The translations under genes were made by a program, and so were the position numbers. Shown piece by piece: positions 29,303 through 39,627 of a DNA stretch of 64,000 nucleotides. The notes beneath the pieces are model-generated. The model searched no databases. It was not told the DNA's origin and saw only the letters and a list, made by a program, of their open reading frames with translations. Position 1 is the stretch's first letter, and every line of letters starts with the position of its first letter. The DNA comes from Trebonia sp963767685 (GTDB taxonomy: Bacteria > Actinomycetota > Actinomycetes > Streptosporangiales > Streptosporangiaceae), in the NCBI GenBank assembly GCA_963767685.1, contig CAVYEZ010000001.1, forward strand, positions 310,001 through 374,000. Reading direction: 5' to 3'.

Positions 29303-30746
29303 TCAGCCTACCGGGGTATAGGCGCTGGACGACGCGGTAACGTCCGGCAGCACCCGCGACGCCGTCTCGTAGATCGTGCGGACTTCCTCGCCGGTGAGCC
29401 GGACCACGCCGTCCTTCATCCGGCCGCGCCGCTTGAGGTACTTGCGCAGCGCGGGCCCGGTGAACACGTCGACGTTCCTGATCGTGGCGATGTCCCACGG
29501 GATCTTGGGCCCGTAAATGGCGAGCGCGGGCCTGACCGTGATCTCGGTGCCGAGCGCGCCGGACAGGATCTCGCTGGCCTGCGCTGCCTCCCACACCGCG
29601 TGCTCGAGGCGGTCCTTCTGCGACTCGGGGCCGTGGTACAGCTTCTTGCCGTTCCAGGTCCTGATCGGCAGCTTGGGGTCCCACTTCTCCGAGTCGATGG
29701 CGTACACCCCGGTGGGTCCGACGACCAGGTGGTCAATGAACTCGCGGCTGTTGGGGATGGGCCGCGCGTCGAGCGCGAAGTACCCTTCCCGCCGCATCTT
29801 GGCGAGCTGCTTGATCGTGCGCCTGCGGGCGCCGGGGTGAGAGCCGCCGTTGACGTACGCGGCCGCGTTCCGCGACCGGCGGATGGTGTCAACGATCCCG
29901 GCGAGTATCGCGAGCGTGAGGGCGATCTCCCAGCTCCTGGTGAGGGCGGCGAACACCGCGCCCACGACCACCATGATGATGATCCGCAGCCGCCAGAAGC
30001 CCAGCTGCACGTCGGGCGGCAGGTCGCGCACGCTTACCCGGGCCTCGTGCTCGTCGGCGGGCGGGCTGGCCCACGGCCTCCCGCGCACCCGGTCGAACGG
30101 GTTCGGCTTCTTCTCTTCCTCCGCCTCGTCGCTCGCCACGGGCGGCGTGGAGATCGTCTGGTTCCACGTCGCGCCGATCGGTATCACGCGCGTCGGCTGC
30201 CGGCCGGCGGGCTTCTCGGCCGGGACTTCGGTGGTCGCCACCCCGCCGAAGATGTCGAGCCCCTCGTTGGGCTCAGCCGGGCGCCCCGGTCGGCTCGGGG
30301 CCAAGCGGCTCGGAGTAGGCCGGGCGCGGTGCCTCGTAGACCACGCCGACGTCATCGTAGGCTTCCGGCGTCTCGCCCACCGGGGCGGGGCCGCGCAGGA
30401 CCCGGCCGGAAAGCACGGTGCCCGGCAGTTCCGTGCCCGCTTCCGCGGGGTCCGAGATCGCCGGGTCCGGCGCCGCCGCGTCCGGCGGCCTGCCAACGGT
30501 CTCCGCGGGAACCGCCGTGGCGTCGTCGCTCACGGAGTGCGCGTACCTGATCGGGCGCAGCCGTCGGCTGCCCCTGGGCGGGTCGGCGGCGACTGCGTGT
30601 CTGGTGCCGCCGACCCCGGTGTTCTGTCCTGTACCGGGGAACGGCTCAGCGTCGGGCGCCGGGGTTACGGTTGCCTGCACGCCGTCGTGCGGGTGCGTAC
30701 CGGGCTGCGCTGATGACCTGGAGTTCTTGCTGCGGGGCCAAGCCAT
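29303..30746 (-). CDS. NERD-domain (nuclease-related) membrane protein (one frame change)
   Basis: The N-terminal ~155 residues are disordered and acidic, beginning MAWPRSKNSRSS. A frame change near 30280 joins them to PNEGLDIFGGVATTEVPAEK. Two membrane helices (RLRIIIMVVVGAVFAAL and IALTLAILAGIVDTI) precede the NERD domain: RRTIKQLAKMRREGYFALDA, REFIDHLVVGPTGVYAIDSE, KWDPKLPIRTWNGKKLYHGP. NERD proteins are nuclease-like and often linked to membranes, but few are characterised. The Asp-Ser-Glu-Lys cluster is in the expected place of the nuclease core. Function is inferred from the fold only. Confidence 0.78.
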
Positions 30747-30758
30747 CCATCTCACCAT

Positions 30759-31355
30759 CTCAGCGTACCGATTTGCCGCCGTGAGGCGGCGCTCTGTAAT
30801 CGATGTGCCCTCTATGGTCCCTTAAAAACCGACTTCCGTCCCTGATGACACTGTAAATGGATCGGTCCGATCCGCCTAGACCGGTATTTCCCCGGTAGTC
30901 GCTCCAGTACCCACGGTGACGGCGTAAAAGGGTCCCCAAAGGCGAAGCGGACTATTCGGGGTGCCTCAGCGGCCAGCTCATTCGGGCCCGGGGGCACACG
31001 GGGCCGTATCTCTAGCGCCCCCGGTTGCCCTTGGATGCCTTCGTTTTGGCCTTGAGGCACTCGGGCACATTAACGCAAGAATTTCCCTCCTCCGCATCGC
31101 GCCCGTTCTGCCCGGAACATCCCCGATGGCGTCGGGGGTTCACTTCCTGAACAAGAGGAATTTTCGCCAATAAGCCAATAAACGGAAATCCTTCGTGATC
31201 ATGGCCGGCGAGCCGTCGGCGGCTGCGTCCCGTGACTTCTGCCAGCGCGCCCTGGGCCCCGCCCCGCCGTCGCGTGCGCGCTCCCGGCCAGGGAAGGCTG
31301 CCTCCAGGATCGCGGGCTGGCGGGCGGTGGAGTGGTTTGTGGTAGAACGTGCGGG
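30759..31355. other. Long spacer between divergent NERD and acylase genes
   Basis: About 600 bases of mixed composition, with AT-richer stretches near 30800-30870 and 31140-31200. I see no tRNA, riboswitch or credible gene. It should contain the promoters of both genes. The segment TAGAAC at 31341-31346 could be a -10 box for the acylase, but no -35 is clear. Confidence 0.4.
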
Positions 31356-34007
31356 ATGTTCAAGCGGGTGAGGCCGGGTCGCGGCCAACGGGGATCGCGG
31401 GCGCGCCAGGTCGTGAACCTGGTCGGCGCCGTTGTCGTGTCGGCTCTGCTAATCGGCGTTCTCGGGTTCGGCTTCGGCAGCATCCCGGCGCTCGGCCCGG
31501 CCCTCGACCCCGGGCGGGGTGCCTGGACGGCGGCGTCCGGCGGGCAGCCGGTCAGCTCGGAGCAGCTGCGCGTGCCGGGGCTTACCGCTCCTGTCACGGT
31601 TTCATTCAGCGCACAGGGGCTGGCGTCGGTATCGGCGGGCGACACCCGCGACATGTTCCTCGCGGAAGGCTACGTGCACGCGAGGTTCCGGCTGACGGAA
31701 CTCGACGCGGAGCGGCGCCTCGGTGAGGGCCGCCTCGCGCAGCTGGCCGGCCCGAGCGACCTGGCCAGCGACGAGTTCGAGCTGCGCCTTGGCCTGCTCC
31801 GCACCGCCCAGAACGAGTGGGCGCGCACCACCGGCGCCACCCGCGCCGCGCTGCTCGCGTACGCGCAGGGCGTCAACGACGACATCGCGCAGGTCCGCGC
31901 CTCCGGCGACTGGCCGTCGCTCTTCTCGCTCGCCGGCCAGTACCCGGGCCCGTGGACCCCGGTCGACACCCTGGTGGTGCAGGGGGTGCTCACCCAGGAG
32001 CTCGACTACACGACGGGTCCCCTGGACGATGAGCTCCTGACCAAATCCCTGGGGGCAAACGTCGCCGACTGGTTTCCCACCCTGGCGAAGAACGTCCAGG
32101 CGCCCTACGACCCGGGCCCCTACGTCAAGTTCCCGCTGACCGCGGTTCCCGCGGACGTGGCGAGCTCGGCCCCGGGGTCGGCGGCCACGACGGCCACCAC
32201 GACCGCGGTTGCCCCAGCGTCCGGGGCAACGGCGACCCCCGACTCGCCAGCGGTGGACAAGTCGGTGGCGAGCGTGCTTGACCAGCTCAGCCAGCTGCTG
32301 CCCAATCAGATCCATCACTACCCCGACTCCAACGCGTGGGCGGCGAACGGGCCGGCGGTCGCGGGAGCCTCCGCTAGTCAGCCCAGGGCGCTGCTCGGCG
32401 GTGACCCGCACCTGCCGCAGACGATTCCGTCCGTCTGGTACGAGGTCGCGCTGTCCGCGCCCGGGTACCAGGTCGCGGGCGCGAGCGTGCCCGGGGTGCC
32501 GGGCGTCCTGCTCGGGCACAACGCGCATATCGCCTGGTCGCTTACCGACACGCAGAACTCGGCGACGTTTTACTACGCCGAGAAGATCCGCGGTTCGCAG
32601 TACTACCGGGACGGCGCGTGGCGGCCGATGACCGTCGTGCACTACTCGATCCCGGTGCGCGGCGGCGCGTCCAGGCAGCTGACCGTGGACATCACCGCGC
32701 AGGGGCCGATCGTCAGCCAGGCCGGCCAGCTGATGGCCGTGGACTGGATGGGCAACGCCCCCTCCGATGACCTCGCCGCGCTCATCGGGGTGAACACCGC
32801 GTCGACGTTCGCGCAGTTCAAGGCGGCGCTGGCAGGGTGGCACGCGCCGACGCAGAACTTCGTCTATGCCGATACGGCCGGAAATATCGGGGCGATCGCC
32901 CCCGGCTACTACCCGCAGGTCCCCGCCGGCTGCAAGCCGTGGCTGCCCATGCCGGGCACCGGGGCGTGCGACATCACCGGGGTGATCCCGTACCAGGCGG
33001 TGCCGCAGTCCTACGACCCGCCGTCGCACCTGATCGCGACCGACAACCAGCGGCCGGTCAGCGGCGGCTACCCGTACTACGTGGGGACCGCGCTCGACTT
33101 CTACGACCCCGGCTACCGGGCCGCGCGCGCGTACAGCGCGCTCAAGGCGGCCGAGCCGCTGACCCCCGCCAAGATCGCGGGCCTGCAGAACGACCTGACC
33201 GACCCCCTCGCCGCCCGGGTGATGCCAGCGGTGCTCAAGGCGCTGTCGAGCGCCGGGCTGTCCGGCACCGACCAGGAGGCGGCGGCCCAGCTGCAGTCCT
33301 GGAACTACGGGATGGACCAGGACTCGGCCGCGGCGTCGCTGTGGTGGACGTTCTGGGGCTCGTACCTCAACGCCGTCTTCGCGCCCTGGTGGCAGGCGGG
33401 GAAGGTCCCGGTGAGCAAGGACAGGCTTGACCTCGGCGTGACGCCCGGCCTCGCGCCGCTTGACGAGGACCTGGAGGCGTGGACGCTCGGCGACCAGTCC
33501 AACGCCGCGTTCGCCGGACCGGACGGGCACGGGGACGGGACGGCCGACCAGGCGATCGTGGCCGCATTCAAGAAGGCGGTGACGCACCTGTCGGCCAAGC
33601 TCGGCGGCGCGCCGGCGACCTGGACCTGGGGGCGGATCCACACCCGCTCGTTCCCCTCGATCACCGGCGCGGACGGCCTTGGCTACGGCCCGCGCGCGGC
33701 CGGCGGCGACCCGTTCACCGAGGACGCCGCCGACGGCGGCCTCAACGCCTCCACCGGGCCGAGCTGGCGGATGATCGTCGCCCTCGGCAACTCCGTCGGC
33801 GCCGCGCCGCCGCCGCTGCCCGGTACCCCGGCGGCCGCCTCGCGGAACGGCGTCTACGCGGTCGGGGTGTATCCAGGCGGCCAGTCGGAGAACCCGGCCT
33901 CCCCCTGGTACCAGAACCTGATCGGCGCCTGGTGGAACGGCGAGTACCTGGCGGTCCCGGTCCCGGGGCAGCCCGCCGGCCCGACGGCCTGGAAGCTCAG
34001 TGGCTAG
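31356..34007 (+). CDS. Penicillin acylase-family (Ntn) hydrolase, membrane-anchored or exported
   Basis: An intact protein of 883 residues. ATG at 31356 is followed by an Arg-rich start and a signal/anchor helix (VNLVGAVVVSALLIGVLGFG). The alpha chain contains FLAEGYVHARFRLTELDAER. The autocatalytic cleavage site is at HHYPD/SNAWAANG, where the Ser becomes the N-terminal nucleophile, followed by ALLGGDPHLPQTIPSVWYEV, the standard beta-chain pattern. Family members hydrolyse penicillins, N-acyl homoserine lactones or other amides. The substrate is not predictable. The next gene starts inside its stop codon region. Confidence 0.9.
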   Translation: MFKRVRPGRGQRGSRARQVVNLVGAVVVSALLIGVLGFGFGSIPALGPALDPGRGAWTAASGGQPVSSEQLRVPGLTAPVTVSFSAQGLASVSAGDTRDMFLAEGYVHARFRLTELDAERRLGEGRLAQLAGPSDLASDEFELRLGLLRTAQNEWARTTGATRAALLAYAQGVNDDIAQVRASGDWPSLFSLAGQYPGPWTPVDTLVVQGVLTQELDYTTGPLDDELLTKSLGANVADWFPTLAKNVQAPYDPGPYVKFPLTAVPADVASSAPGSAATTATTTAVAPASGATATPDSPAVDKSVASVLDQLSQLLPNQIHHYPDSNAWAANGPAVAGASASQPRALLGGDPHLPQTIPSVWYEVALSAPGYQVAGASVPGVPGVLLGHNAHIAWSLTDTQNSATFYYAEKIRGSQYYRDGAWRPMTVVHYSIPVRGGASRQLTVDITAQGPIVSQAGQLMAVDWMGNAPSDDLAALIGVNTASTFAQFKAALAGWHAPTQNFVYADTAGNIGAIAPGYYPQVPAGCKPWLPMPGTGACDITGVIPYQAVPQSYDPPSHLIATDNQRPVSGGYPYYVGTALDFYDPGYRAARAYSALKAAEPLTPAKIAGLQNDLTDPLAARVMPAVLKALSSAGLSGTDQEAAAQLQSWNYGMDQDSAAASLWWTFWGSYLNAVFAPWWQAGKVPVSKDRLDLGVTPGLAPLDEDLEAWTLGDQSNAAFAGPDGHGDGTADQAIVAAFKKAVTHLSAKLGGAPATWTWGRIHTRSFPSITGADGLGYGPRAAGGDPFTEDAADGGLNASTGPSWRMIVALGNSVGAAPPPLPGTPAAASRNGVYAVGVYPGGQSENPASPWYQNLIGAWWNGEYLAVPVPGQPAGPTAWKLSG

Positions 34008-34504
34008 CCCCGCGGCCGAGCCGCTTCCGGCACCGCCGGCCCCGCGCGCGGCGGCCGGCCCGCTGGCGCTCCGGCTCGCCGTCCTCGTGGTGGCCGCGGT
34101 CGCCAGCGCCCTCGGCGCCTGGCTCGGTGCCTGGTGGGTCCCGTTCCTCGTCGGCCTGGCCGCCGGCGCCCTCGGCCGGGTCGGCGCCCTCGGGCAGGCC
34201 CGGGGCCAGGGCCCGGCCAGCGGCCGCCGGCCGCGCGGCGGCGTGCTGCCCGCGGTGGCCGGCGTGATCCTCGGCTGGGCGATACCGATCTGGGCGCTCG
34301 CGCTTGACGGCCAGCCCGTCGGCGCGACCGGCCGGGCCATCGCGGCCCTGGCCGGCCTGCCGCCCTACGCCGGCGTCACGGTCGCGGTCGTCCTGCTGCT
34401 CGCCGCCCTGCAGGTGCTGGCCGGCGCCTGGCTCGCCCGCGGCGTCATCCCGAGCCCGGCCAGCCCGAGAGGCCATCAGCGAGCAGGAAGTCCCGCAGGC
34501 GTGA
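34000..34504 (+). CDS. Small four-helix membrane protein, unknown
   Basis: GTG at 34000 overlaps the end of the acylase gene by eight bases, so the two are translationally coupled. The protein has four hydrophobic segments: LRLAVLVVAAVASALGAWLG, FLVGLAAGALGRVGAL, VLPAVAGVILGWAIPIWALA and VTVAVVLLLAALQVLAGAWL. Near 34455 codon use suggests a one-base change to the frame ending REAISEQEVPQA at 34504; without it the frame ends at 34521. I do not recognise the family. Coupling suggests a role with the acylase. Confidence 0.65.
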
Positions 34505-34586
34505 ATATCGGTCAGGCGTGATGCCCGGCCGACGATAGACTCCCAGCGGGGGGCCCTGGACCTCCCCTGGCTTCTTCACCGCCTCT

Positions 34587-34603
34587 CCGGACGTCACGTC
34601 CGG
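34587..34603 (+). terminator. Hairpin upstream of proS
   Basis: CCGGACG (34587-34593) and CGTCCGG (34597-34603) pair around TCA, 37 bases before the proS start. It may terminate the acylase operon or form part of the proS leader. No T-box signature is visible. Confidence 0.4.
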
Positions 34604-34639
34604 TTCCGAGCAGGCAGACGCGACAAGACGGAGTAAATC

Positions 34640-36379
34640 GTGCGCTGGTCAACCATGCACATCCCCACGCTGCGGGAGGACCCAGCAGAGGCGGGTGCGC
34701 CCAGCCACCGGCTGCTGCTGCGGGCCGGGTACATCCGCCAGCTGATGGCGGGGCACTACTCGCTGCTGCCGCTGGCGGTCCGGGTCCGGCTGAAGGTCAT
34801 CGGCATCATCCGCGAGGAGATGAACAGGATCGGCGCCCAGGAGATCCTGATGCCGGTCATGCACCCGGCCGAGCTCTGGCAGCGCAGCGGCCGCTGGGAC
34901 GTCATGGGCGACGAGATGTTCCGGCTGAAGGACCGCAAGGGCGCCGCCCTCGCCCTCGGCATGACGCACGAAGAGGTCGTGTCCACGCTGGCCACGGAGC
35001 TGAACTCGTACCGCGAGCTGCCCCAGATGTGGTACCAGTTCCAGGCGAAGCTGCGCGACGAGCCGCGGCCGAAGGCGGGCCTCATGCGGACCCGCGAGTT
35101 CACCATGAAGGACTCCTACAGCTTCGACCTCGACGCCGCCGGGCTCGACAAGTCGTTCAACGCGCACCACGCCGCCTACGCCCGCGCCTTCGAGCGGATG
35201 GGCATCCCCGCGATCCCGGTAGCGGCGTCGAACGGCTCCATGGGCGGCTCGGGCTCGACCGAGTTCATCTGCCCGTCGGAGACCGGCGAGGACGACATCG
35301 TCTACTCGCCCCAGTGCGGGTACGCGGCGAACGTCGAGGCGGCGATATCGGCCCTGGAGCCGGTCGACCATGCGGCCGACGCGGCCGCCGCCCTGGCCGC
35401 GCCGCTGCGGTTCGACACGCCGGGCGTCCGGACGATCGAGGACCTGGCCACCGGCTACGCCGCGCCCGCCGACCGGCAGGTCAAGACCCTGGTCTACGCC
35501 CTTGACGGCCGGCTGACGCTGGTGCTGCTGCGCGGCGATCACGCCCTCGAGGAGCAGAAGCTCATCGACGCGACCGGCGCGGTCGCGGTACGGCCCGCGG
35601 AGGCCGGCGAGATCTTCGAGGCGCTCGGCGCGCACCCGGGCTCGCTCGGCGCGGTCGGCGCCCCCGCCGACCTGCCGGTCATCGCCGACCTGGCGCTGGA
35701 CGGCCGGTCCGGCATGACGACCGGGGCGAACACCGACGACGTGCACCTGCGCGGCGTGGACGTCGCCCGCGACATCAGCGTCGGCAAGTGGGCCGACCTG
35801 CGCGCCGCGGAAGAGGGCGAGCCCTGCGTCCACTGCGGCAACCCGCTCACGGTGATCAAGGGCATCGAGGTCGGGCACATCTTCAAGCTCGGCTACAAGT
35901 ACTCCGACGCGCTCGGGCTGTCCGTGCTCGGCCCCGAGGGCAAGCCGGTCAAGCCGATCATGGGCTGCTACGGCATCGGCGTGGAGCGCGCGATCGCCGC
36001 CTGCATCGAGGTGCACCACGACGACAAGGGCATCGTCTGGCCGGCCGCGGTCGCGCCGTTCGAGGCGGTCGTCATCGTCGCGCAGCAGAACGACGCCGCC
36101 GTCGCCGAGGCGGGGGAGCGCGCCTACCAGGCGCTGCTCGACGCCGGCGTCGACGTGATCATCGATGACCGCCCCGACCGGGCCGGCGTGAAGTTCAGCG
36201 ACGCCGAGCTGGTCGGCATCCCGTTCCGCATCACGATCGGCAAGCGCGGCCTCGCGTCGGGCGCCGCCGAGCTCACCGACCGCGCCACCGGCGAGACGAT
36301 CTCCGTCCCCCTGGACGACATCGCCAAGCACGTCCGCGAGGCAGTAGCCCAGGCGCTCGCGGCGACCGCCGCCGCATAA
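34640..36379 (+). CDS. proS: Prolyl-tRNA synthetase, bacterial type
   Basis: ProS charges tRNA-Pro. The intact 579-residue protein starts at a GTG with MRWSTMHIPTLREDPAEAGA. Class II motifs are visible: motif 2 in RDEPRPKAGLMRTREFTMKD, motif 3 in MGCYGIGVERAIAA. The YbaK-like editing insertion (about residues 220-380, with LEEQKLIDATGAVAVRPAEA) is present. The anticodon-binding domain ends the protein. The length is typical of the actinobacterial form. The GGAG at 34631 is a modest ribosome site. Confidence 0.96.
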   Translation: MRWSTMHIPTLREDPAEAGAPSHRLLLRAGYIRQLMAGHYSLLPLAVRVRLKVIGIIREEMNRIGAQEILMPVMHPAELWQRSGRWDVMGDEMFRLKDRKGAALALGMTHEEVVSTLATELNSYRELPQMWYQFQAKLRDEPRPKAGLMRTREFTMKDSYSFDLDAAGLDKSFNAHHAAYARAFERMGIPAIPVAASNGSMGGSGSTEFICPSETGEDDIVYSPQCGYAANVEAAISALEPVDHAADAAAALAAPLRFDTPGVRTIEDLATGYAAPADRQVKTLVYALDGRLTLVLLRGDHALEEQKLIDATGAVAVRPAEAGEIFEALGAHPGSLGAVGAPADLPVIADLALDGRSGMTTGANTDDVHLRGVDVARDISVGKWADLRAAEEGEPCVHCGNPLTVIKGIEVGHIFKLGYKYSDALGLSVLGPEGKPVKPIMGCYGIGVERAIAACIEVHHDDKGIVWPAAVAPFEAVVIVAQQNDAAVAEAGERAYQALLDAGVDVIIDDRPDRAGVKFSDAELVGIPFRITIGKRGLASGAAELTDRATGETISVPLDDIAKHVREAVAQALAATAAA

Positions 36380-36767
36380 AACAAGCATTGTCCCGAACGG
36401 CCGCGGCTGACTCTAGCCCGAGACGCCATGCCCCTTCGTCCGGTCGGGGCGCCGAGCTTGGCGCGGCCTACCGCGTGCGCTCGCGACCAACACGTCATGA
36501 CACTCTCGCAGGGTCGAGGGACCTCGGAACATGGCGTGGCCCCACCCGCGTGCGCTCGTCGACCAAAGGGCGGTCGCCGAAGCACGCGGCCCGGGCCTCG
36601 CCGCGCCCGTGACTGCGAATCGTTTCTTCTGCAGTACCTTGAGCGATCCCACATTGTCGCTCGCGATGCGGGCTCGTCACGGCTGCACCGGGGCCAGTTT
36701 CAGGAGCCGGGCGAGCGCCCGGCCGCATTCCGGCAAAGCCTGACCCCCCGCATGGGACAATGCCTTC
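36380..36767. other. Spacer after proS, nothing clear
   Basis: Nearly 390 bases of average composition with no gene that has convincing codon use or family match, and no clear hairpin. It may be a decayed gene, but I cannot show this. Confidence 0.4.
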
Positions 36768-36960
36768 GTGACCGACGCGGACCGGCTGGCTGATCTGCAG
36801 CAGGAGTTGCGCTGCCTCCTCACCGGCGGGACCCGGTCGGCGCCTGCGACGAGTCGCTCGGCTTCCCGCCTGATGAGCACGACCGCGTCATCGGTCCGCT
36901 TCTGCTCAGGCTGGCCCATGCCGGCAACGGAATGGTTCCGGGCGCTGGTAATCAGCTGTA
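36768..36960 (+). CDS. Possible small protein (one frame change), unknown
   Basis: From a GTG at 36768 the frame reads VTDADRLADLQQELRCLLTG with strongly actinobacterial third-base GC. Near 36838 a one-base change leads into ACDESLGFPPDEHDRVIGPL and LLRLAHAGNG, ending at a TAA (36958-36960). Both halves have coding-like codon use, so I think this is a real gene of about 63 residues. It lies 140 bases upstream of the methyltransferase on the same strand. I do not recognise its family. Confidence 0.4.
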
Positions 36961-37099
36961 AGGCTAGTTCTGCCCGTCGGATGGCTGACAGCACGCGGCA
37001 CACGCGTGTCGCGGAAGCACCCGAAGGGCTTGTACCAGCCGCCGCGGCGCACCTCGCCGTACAGTTTGCCGGCGAGGCATGACCAGGAGAGGCAGGCAG

Positions 37100-37939
37100 A
37101 TGACCAGCCATGACGCGGCGGTTCATGACGGCGGCACTGACCGCGGGGCCGGCCCGCTGCCGTTCGACACGAGCGTGGCGCACCAGGCCCGGATGTATGA
37201 CTACATGCTCGGCGGCAAGGACAATTACGCCGCCGACCGGGCGGCGGTCGAGGAGACGCTCAAGGTCTACCCGGACGCGGCCTTCACCGCCCGGGCGAAC
37301 CGCGCGTTCCTCGGGCGGGTGATCCGCTACCTCGCTGGGGAGGCGGGGATCCGGCAGTTCCTTGACATTGGCACCGGCATACCGACGGCGGGCAACACGC
37401 ACGAGGTCGCCCAGGCGATCGCGCCGGAGTCGCGGGTGGTGTACGTGGACTACGACCCGGTCGTGCTTGCCCACGCCCGCGCGCTGCTGACCAGCAGCGA
37501 GGCGGGCTCCACCGAGTATGTTGACGCCGACCTGCGCGACACTCCCGCGATCCTCGCCCAGGCTGGGAAGCTGCTGGACTTCACCAGGCCGGCAGCGGTC
37601 ACGCTGATCTCTGTCCTGCACGCGGTGCCGGACTCCGACGACCCGCACGCGATCGTGGCCAGGCTGCTTGACGCCGTGCCTTCCGGCAGTTACCTCGTCG
37701 TGTCACACTGGGCGGCGGATCTCCTCGGCCGGGAAACCAAGGACAGCCTGCAGGACATCGGGAGCCGGATGGTCCAGCAGTCGCTTGCGCTCCGCAACCG
37801 GGAGCAGGTGGCGCAGTTCTTCGCGGGCACGGACCTGGTAGCACCCGGTCTGGTGCGGGTGGAGGAATGGCGACCGGAGCCCGGCACCGGCGACACAGGC
37901 AGGTCGTCTCTTTGGTGCGCGGTGGGTTGCAAGCGGTGA
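37100..37939 (+). CDS. SAM-dependent methyltransferase (DUF574 type), copy 1
   Basis: ATG at 37100 follows AGGAGAGG. The protein has the family marks of actinobacterial DUF574 methyltransferases: ARMYDYMLGGKDNYAADR, RANRAFLGRVIRYLAGEAGI, the SAM-binding loop RQFLDIGTGIPTAGNTHEVA, VVYVDYDPVVLAHARALL and SGSYLVVSHWAADL. It ends with WRPEPGTGDTGRSSLWCAVG. These proteins are very numerous in actinomycetes; their substrates are unknown. A second member is at 62620-63504, about half identical by eye. The frame is intact. Confidence 0.88.
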   Translation: MTSHDAAVHDGGTDRGAGPLPFDTSVAHQARMYDYMLGGKDNYAADRAAVEETLKVYPDAAFTARANRAFLGRVIRYLAGEAGIRQFLDIGTGIPTAGNTHEVAQAIAPESRVVYVDYDPVVLAHARALLTSSEAGSTEYVDADLRDTPAILAQAGKLLDFTRPAAVTLISVLHAVPDSDDPHAIVARLLDAVPSGSYLVVSHWAADLLGRETKDSLQDIGSRMVQQSLALRNREQVAQFFAGTDLVAPGLVRVEEWRPEPGTGDTGRSSLWCAVGCKR

Positions 37940-38589
37940 AACGCCGCTGAAGCGCCCGTGCCCCAACCGGCGGTAAGCGAAGAAGGCATCGAAATGACCA
38001 GCGGAGGCCCGGCCAGGCCGCTCCAGATCCGCCTTACCTGCATCGGTCGGGGACCGCAACGGGGGGTTTGGGGCGTGCTTGAGTCTGCTCCCTGTCCCTT
38101 GATAGCTGCCGGGTTCTGCGAGGGGGGCGGTCGGGTCACAGGGGCGCGCAGCGCCCGCGGAGCGGCGCCGCAGGCGCCCTTGACGCGACCGCCCGGTGAG
38201 CGGATCATGCCGGGGGCGGCAAGGGGCGGGGGCCCTGGTTGGTTCGGGATGTTGCGGTTCTGCGGTTCAGTTCAGGTTGCCGGGCCTTTCTGCGGGGGCG
38301 GTGACTTTTAGCCCGTGGCCTGGCCCCGTGGGCGGGGCGTGAGCAGCCAGCCTTACCTGGGTCCGCGGGGCTTGGCGCTGCCCCGGTGACATGATGATTG
38401 ATTGGGTGTCCCCGCCTGCGGGGATGCGGCCGCTCAGTCTAATCAGGCCGTCCGCCTGGCCCGTTGAGGGCGGGCCGGCAGCAGCTGACAGCGGATCGGC
38501 GGGAGCTGGCCGCGGTGGTGCCCCATCGGGTGAGCTCGGCTGCGGTGCCCGCGCGGCGGCGGTCACGGGTGGTCGTCACGGCGGTGGTT
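37940..38589. other. Spacer between methyltransferase and IS110 element
   Basis: About 650 bases. It contains a hairpin GGGCGC (38142-38147) / GCGCCC (38151-38156) that may end the methyltransferase transcript, and G-rich stretches. The right end of the IS110 element is expected within the last ~300 bases, but I cannot fix it. Confidence 0.4.
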
Positions 38590-39627
38590 TCAGGCGGCGG
38601 TGAGCGCGTCGTCGCCGAGTTCGTTCAGGATGTGGCAGGCCTGGCGGAGGATCTTGCGGGCCTCGGACAGGGCGGCCCGCTTGCCGCCTTTGCGGTCCTT
38701 GACGGCGGCGTAGTAGCCGTGATCCGGGGCCGAGGACCGGGCGTGGGCCTTGCCGGCCTCGTAGACCGCCCAGCGCAGCACCGGCGGTCCCTGCCGGGAC
38801 AGCTTCCCGGGCGGTCCCTTGCGGTCGGAGGAGTGCACGGTGACGTCCAGCCCGGCGAACCGGACCGCCTGTCGGGAGGAGGAGAACCTGCCTGCCCCGC
38901 CCAGCCAGCAGGTCATCGCCAGCGCGGTGACCGGCCCGACGCCGTAGATCCGCGCGGCCAGGACCTTGGCGCCGGCCAGGTGCCGGGCGGCGTCCAGCAG
39001 CTGGTGCCGCACCGCGTGCAGCCGCTCTTCCAGGGCGGCGGCCACCTCCAGCGCGGTGGCGACCTGCAGCTGCCCGGCCGGCGACAGGTGAGCGGCCGCG
39101 GCCTCCCGCAGCGCGGCCAGGCCCTGCTCGCTGCGCAGCGCGCCCTCGCCCAGCGCCGGGACGCCCTGGTGGAACAGGACCGCGTGGATGCGCTGGGTCC
39201 AGGCGGTGTGCTCGGCCCGCAGGTCATGGTAGGCCTCCAGCAGCGCCCGGTACTCCAGGATGCGGCCCGGCGGGATCCAGCATTCGGGAAGCCGGCCCTC
39301 GGCCAGCAGCGTCCGCAGGTGCCGGGCGTCGGTCCGGTCGGTCTTGGCGTGCCGCTTGCGGCCGCGGGCGAAGGCGGTGTCGGCCGGCTCGGCCAGGTGC
39401 ACCGTGATCCCGGCCGCGGCCAGCTCCTCGGCGACGTACCGCCACCCGGTGCACGCCTCCACCGCGAACGCGACGTCGTCACCGCCGGCGAACCGCGCCA
39501 GCCAGGCGCGCAGGTGCTCCCGGTCGGCCGGGGCGACCTGGCCGCGCCGCACCTGCCCGGTCACGGCGTCGAGGTAGTCGAAGGTCAGCTGCCTCCGGTG
39601 AATATCCAGCCCTCCTATGATGGGCAT
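38590..39627 (-). CDS. IS110-family DEDD transposase
   Basis: ATG at 39627 follows GAGGAGG and begins MPIIGGLDIHRRQLTFDYLD. The RuvC-like DEDD domain shows Asp in GGLDIHRR, Glu in AFAVEACTGWRY, and Asp in DRTDARHLRTLLAEGRL. The C-terminal transposase_20 domain is complete: IYGVGPVTALAMTCWLGG, SSSRQAVRFAGLDVTVHSSD and RWAVYEAGKAHARSS with the catalytic serine region. The protein is full length (345 residues) and the frame is clean, so the element may be active. An upstream in-frame start exists at 39690 but lacks a ribosome site. Confidence 0.92.
   Translation of the reverse strand: MPIIGGLDIHRRQLTFDYLDAVTGQVRRGQVAPADREHLRAWLARFAGGDDVAFAVEACTGWRYVAEELAAAGITVHLAEPADTAFARGRKRHAKTDRTDARHLRTLLAEGRLPECWIPPGRILEYRALLEAYHDLRAEHTAWTQRIHAVLFHQGVPALGEGALRSEQGLAALREAAAAHLSPAGQLQVATALEVAAALEERLHAVRHQLLDAARHLAGAKVLAARIYGVGPVTALAMTCWLGGAGRFSSSRQAVRFAGLDVTVHSSDRKGPPGKLSRQGPPVLRWAVYEAGKAHARSSAPDHGYYAAVKDRKGGKRAALSEARKILRQACHILNELGDDALTAA

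Noticed and set aside
30759..31355. tRNA or small RNA gene in the long spacer
   Set aside because: No cloverleaf, T-loop consensus or strong stem with terminator was found.
34505..34639. T-box or other riboswitch upstream of proS
   Set aside because: No T-box consensus or specifier arrangement; only one simple hairpin is visible.
36677..37648. 323-codon minus-strand frame opposite the methyltransferase
   Set aside because: Shadow of the DUF574 methyltransferase; no motif of its own.
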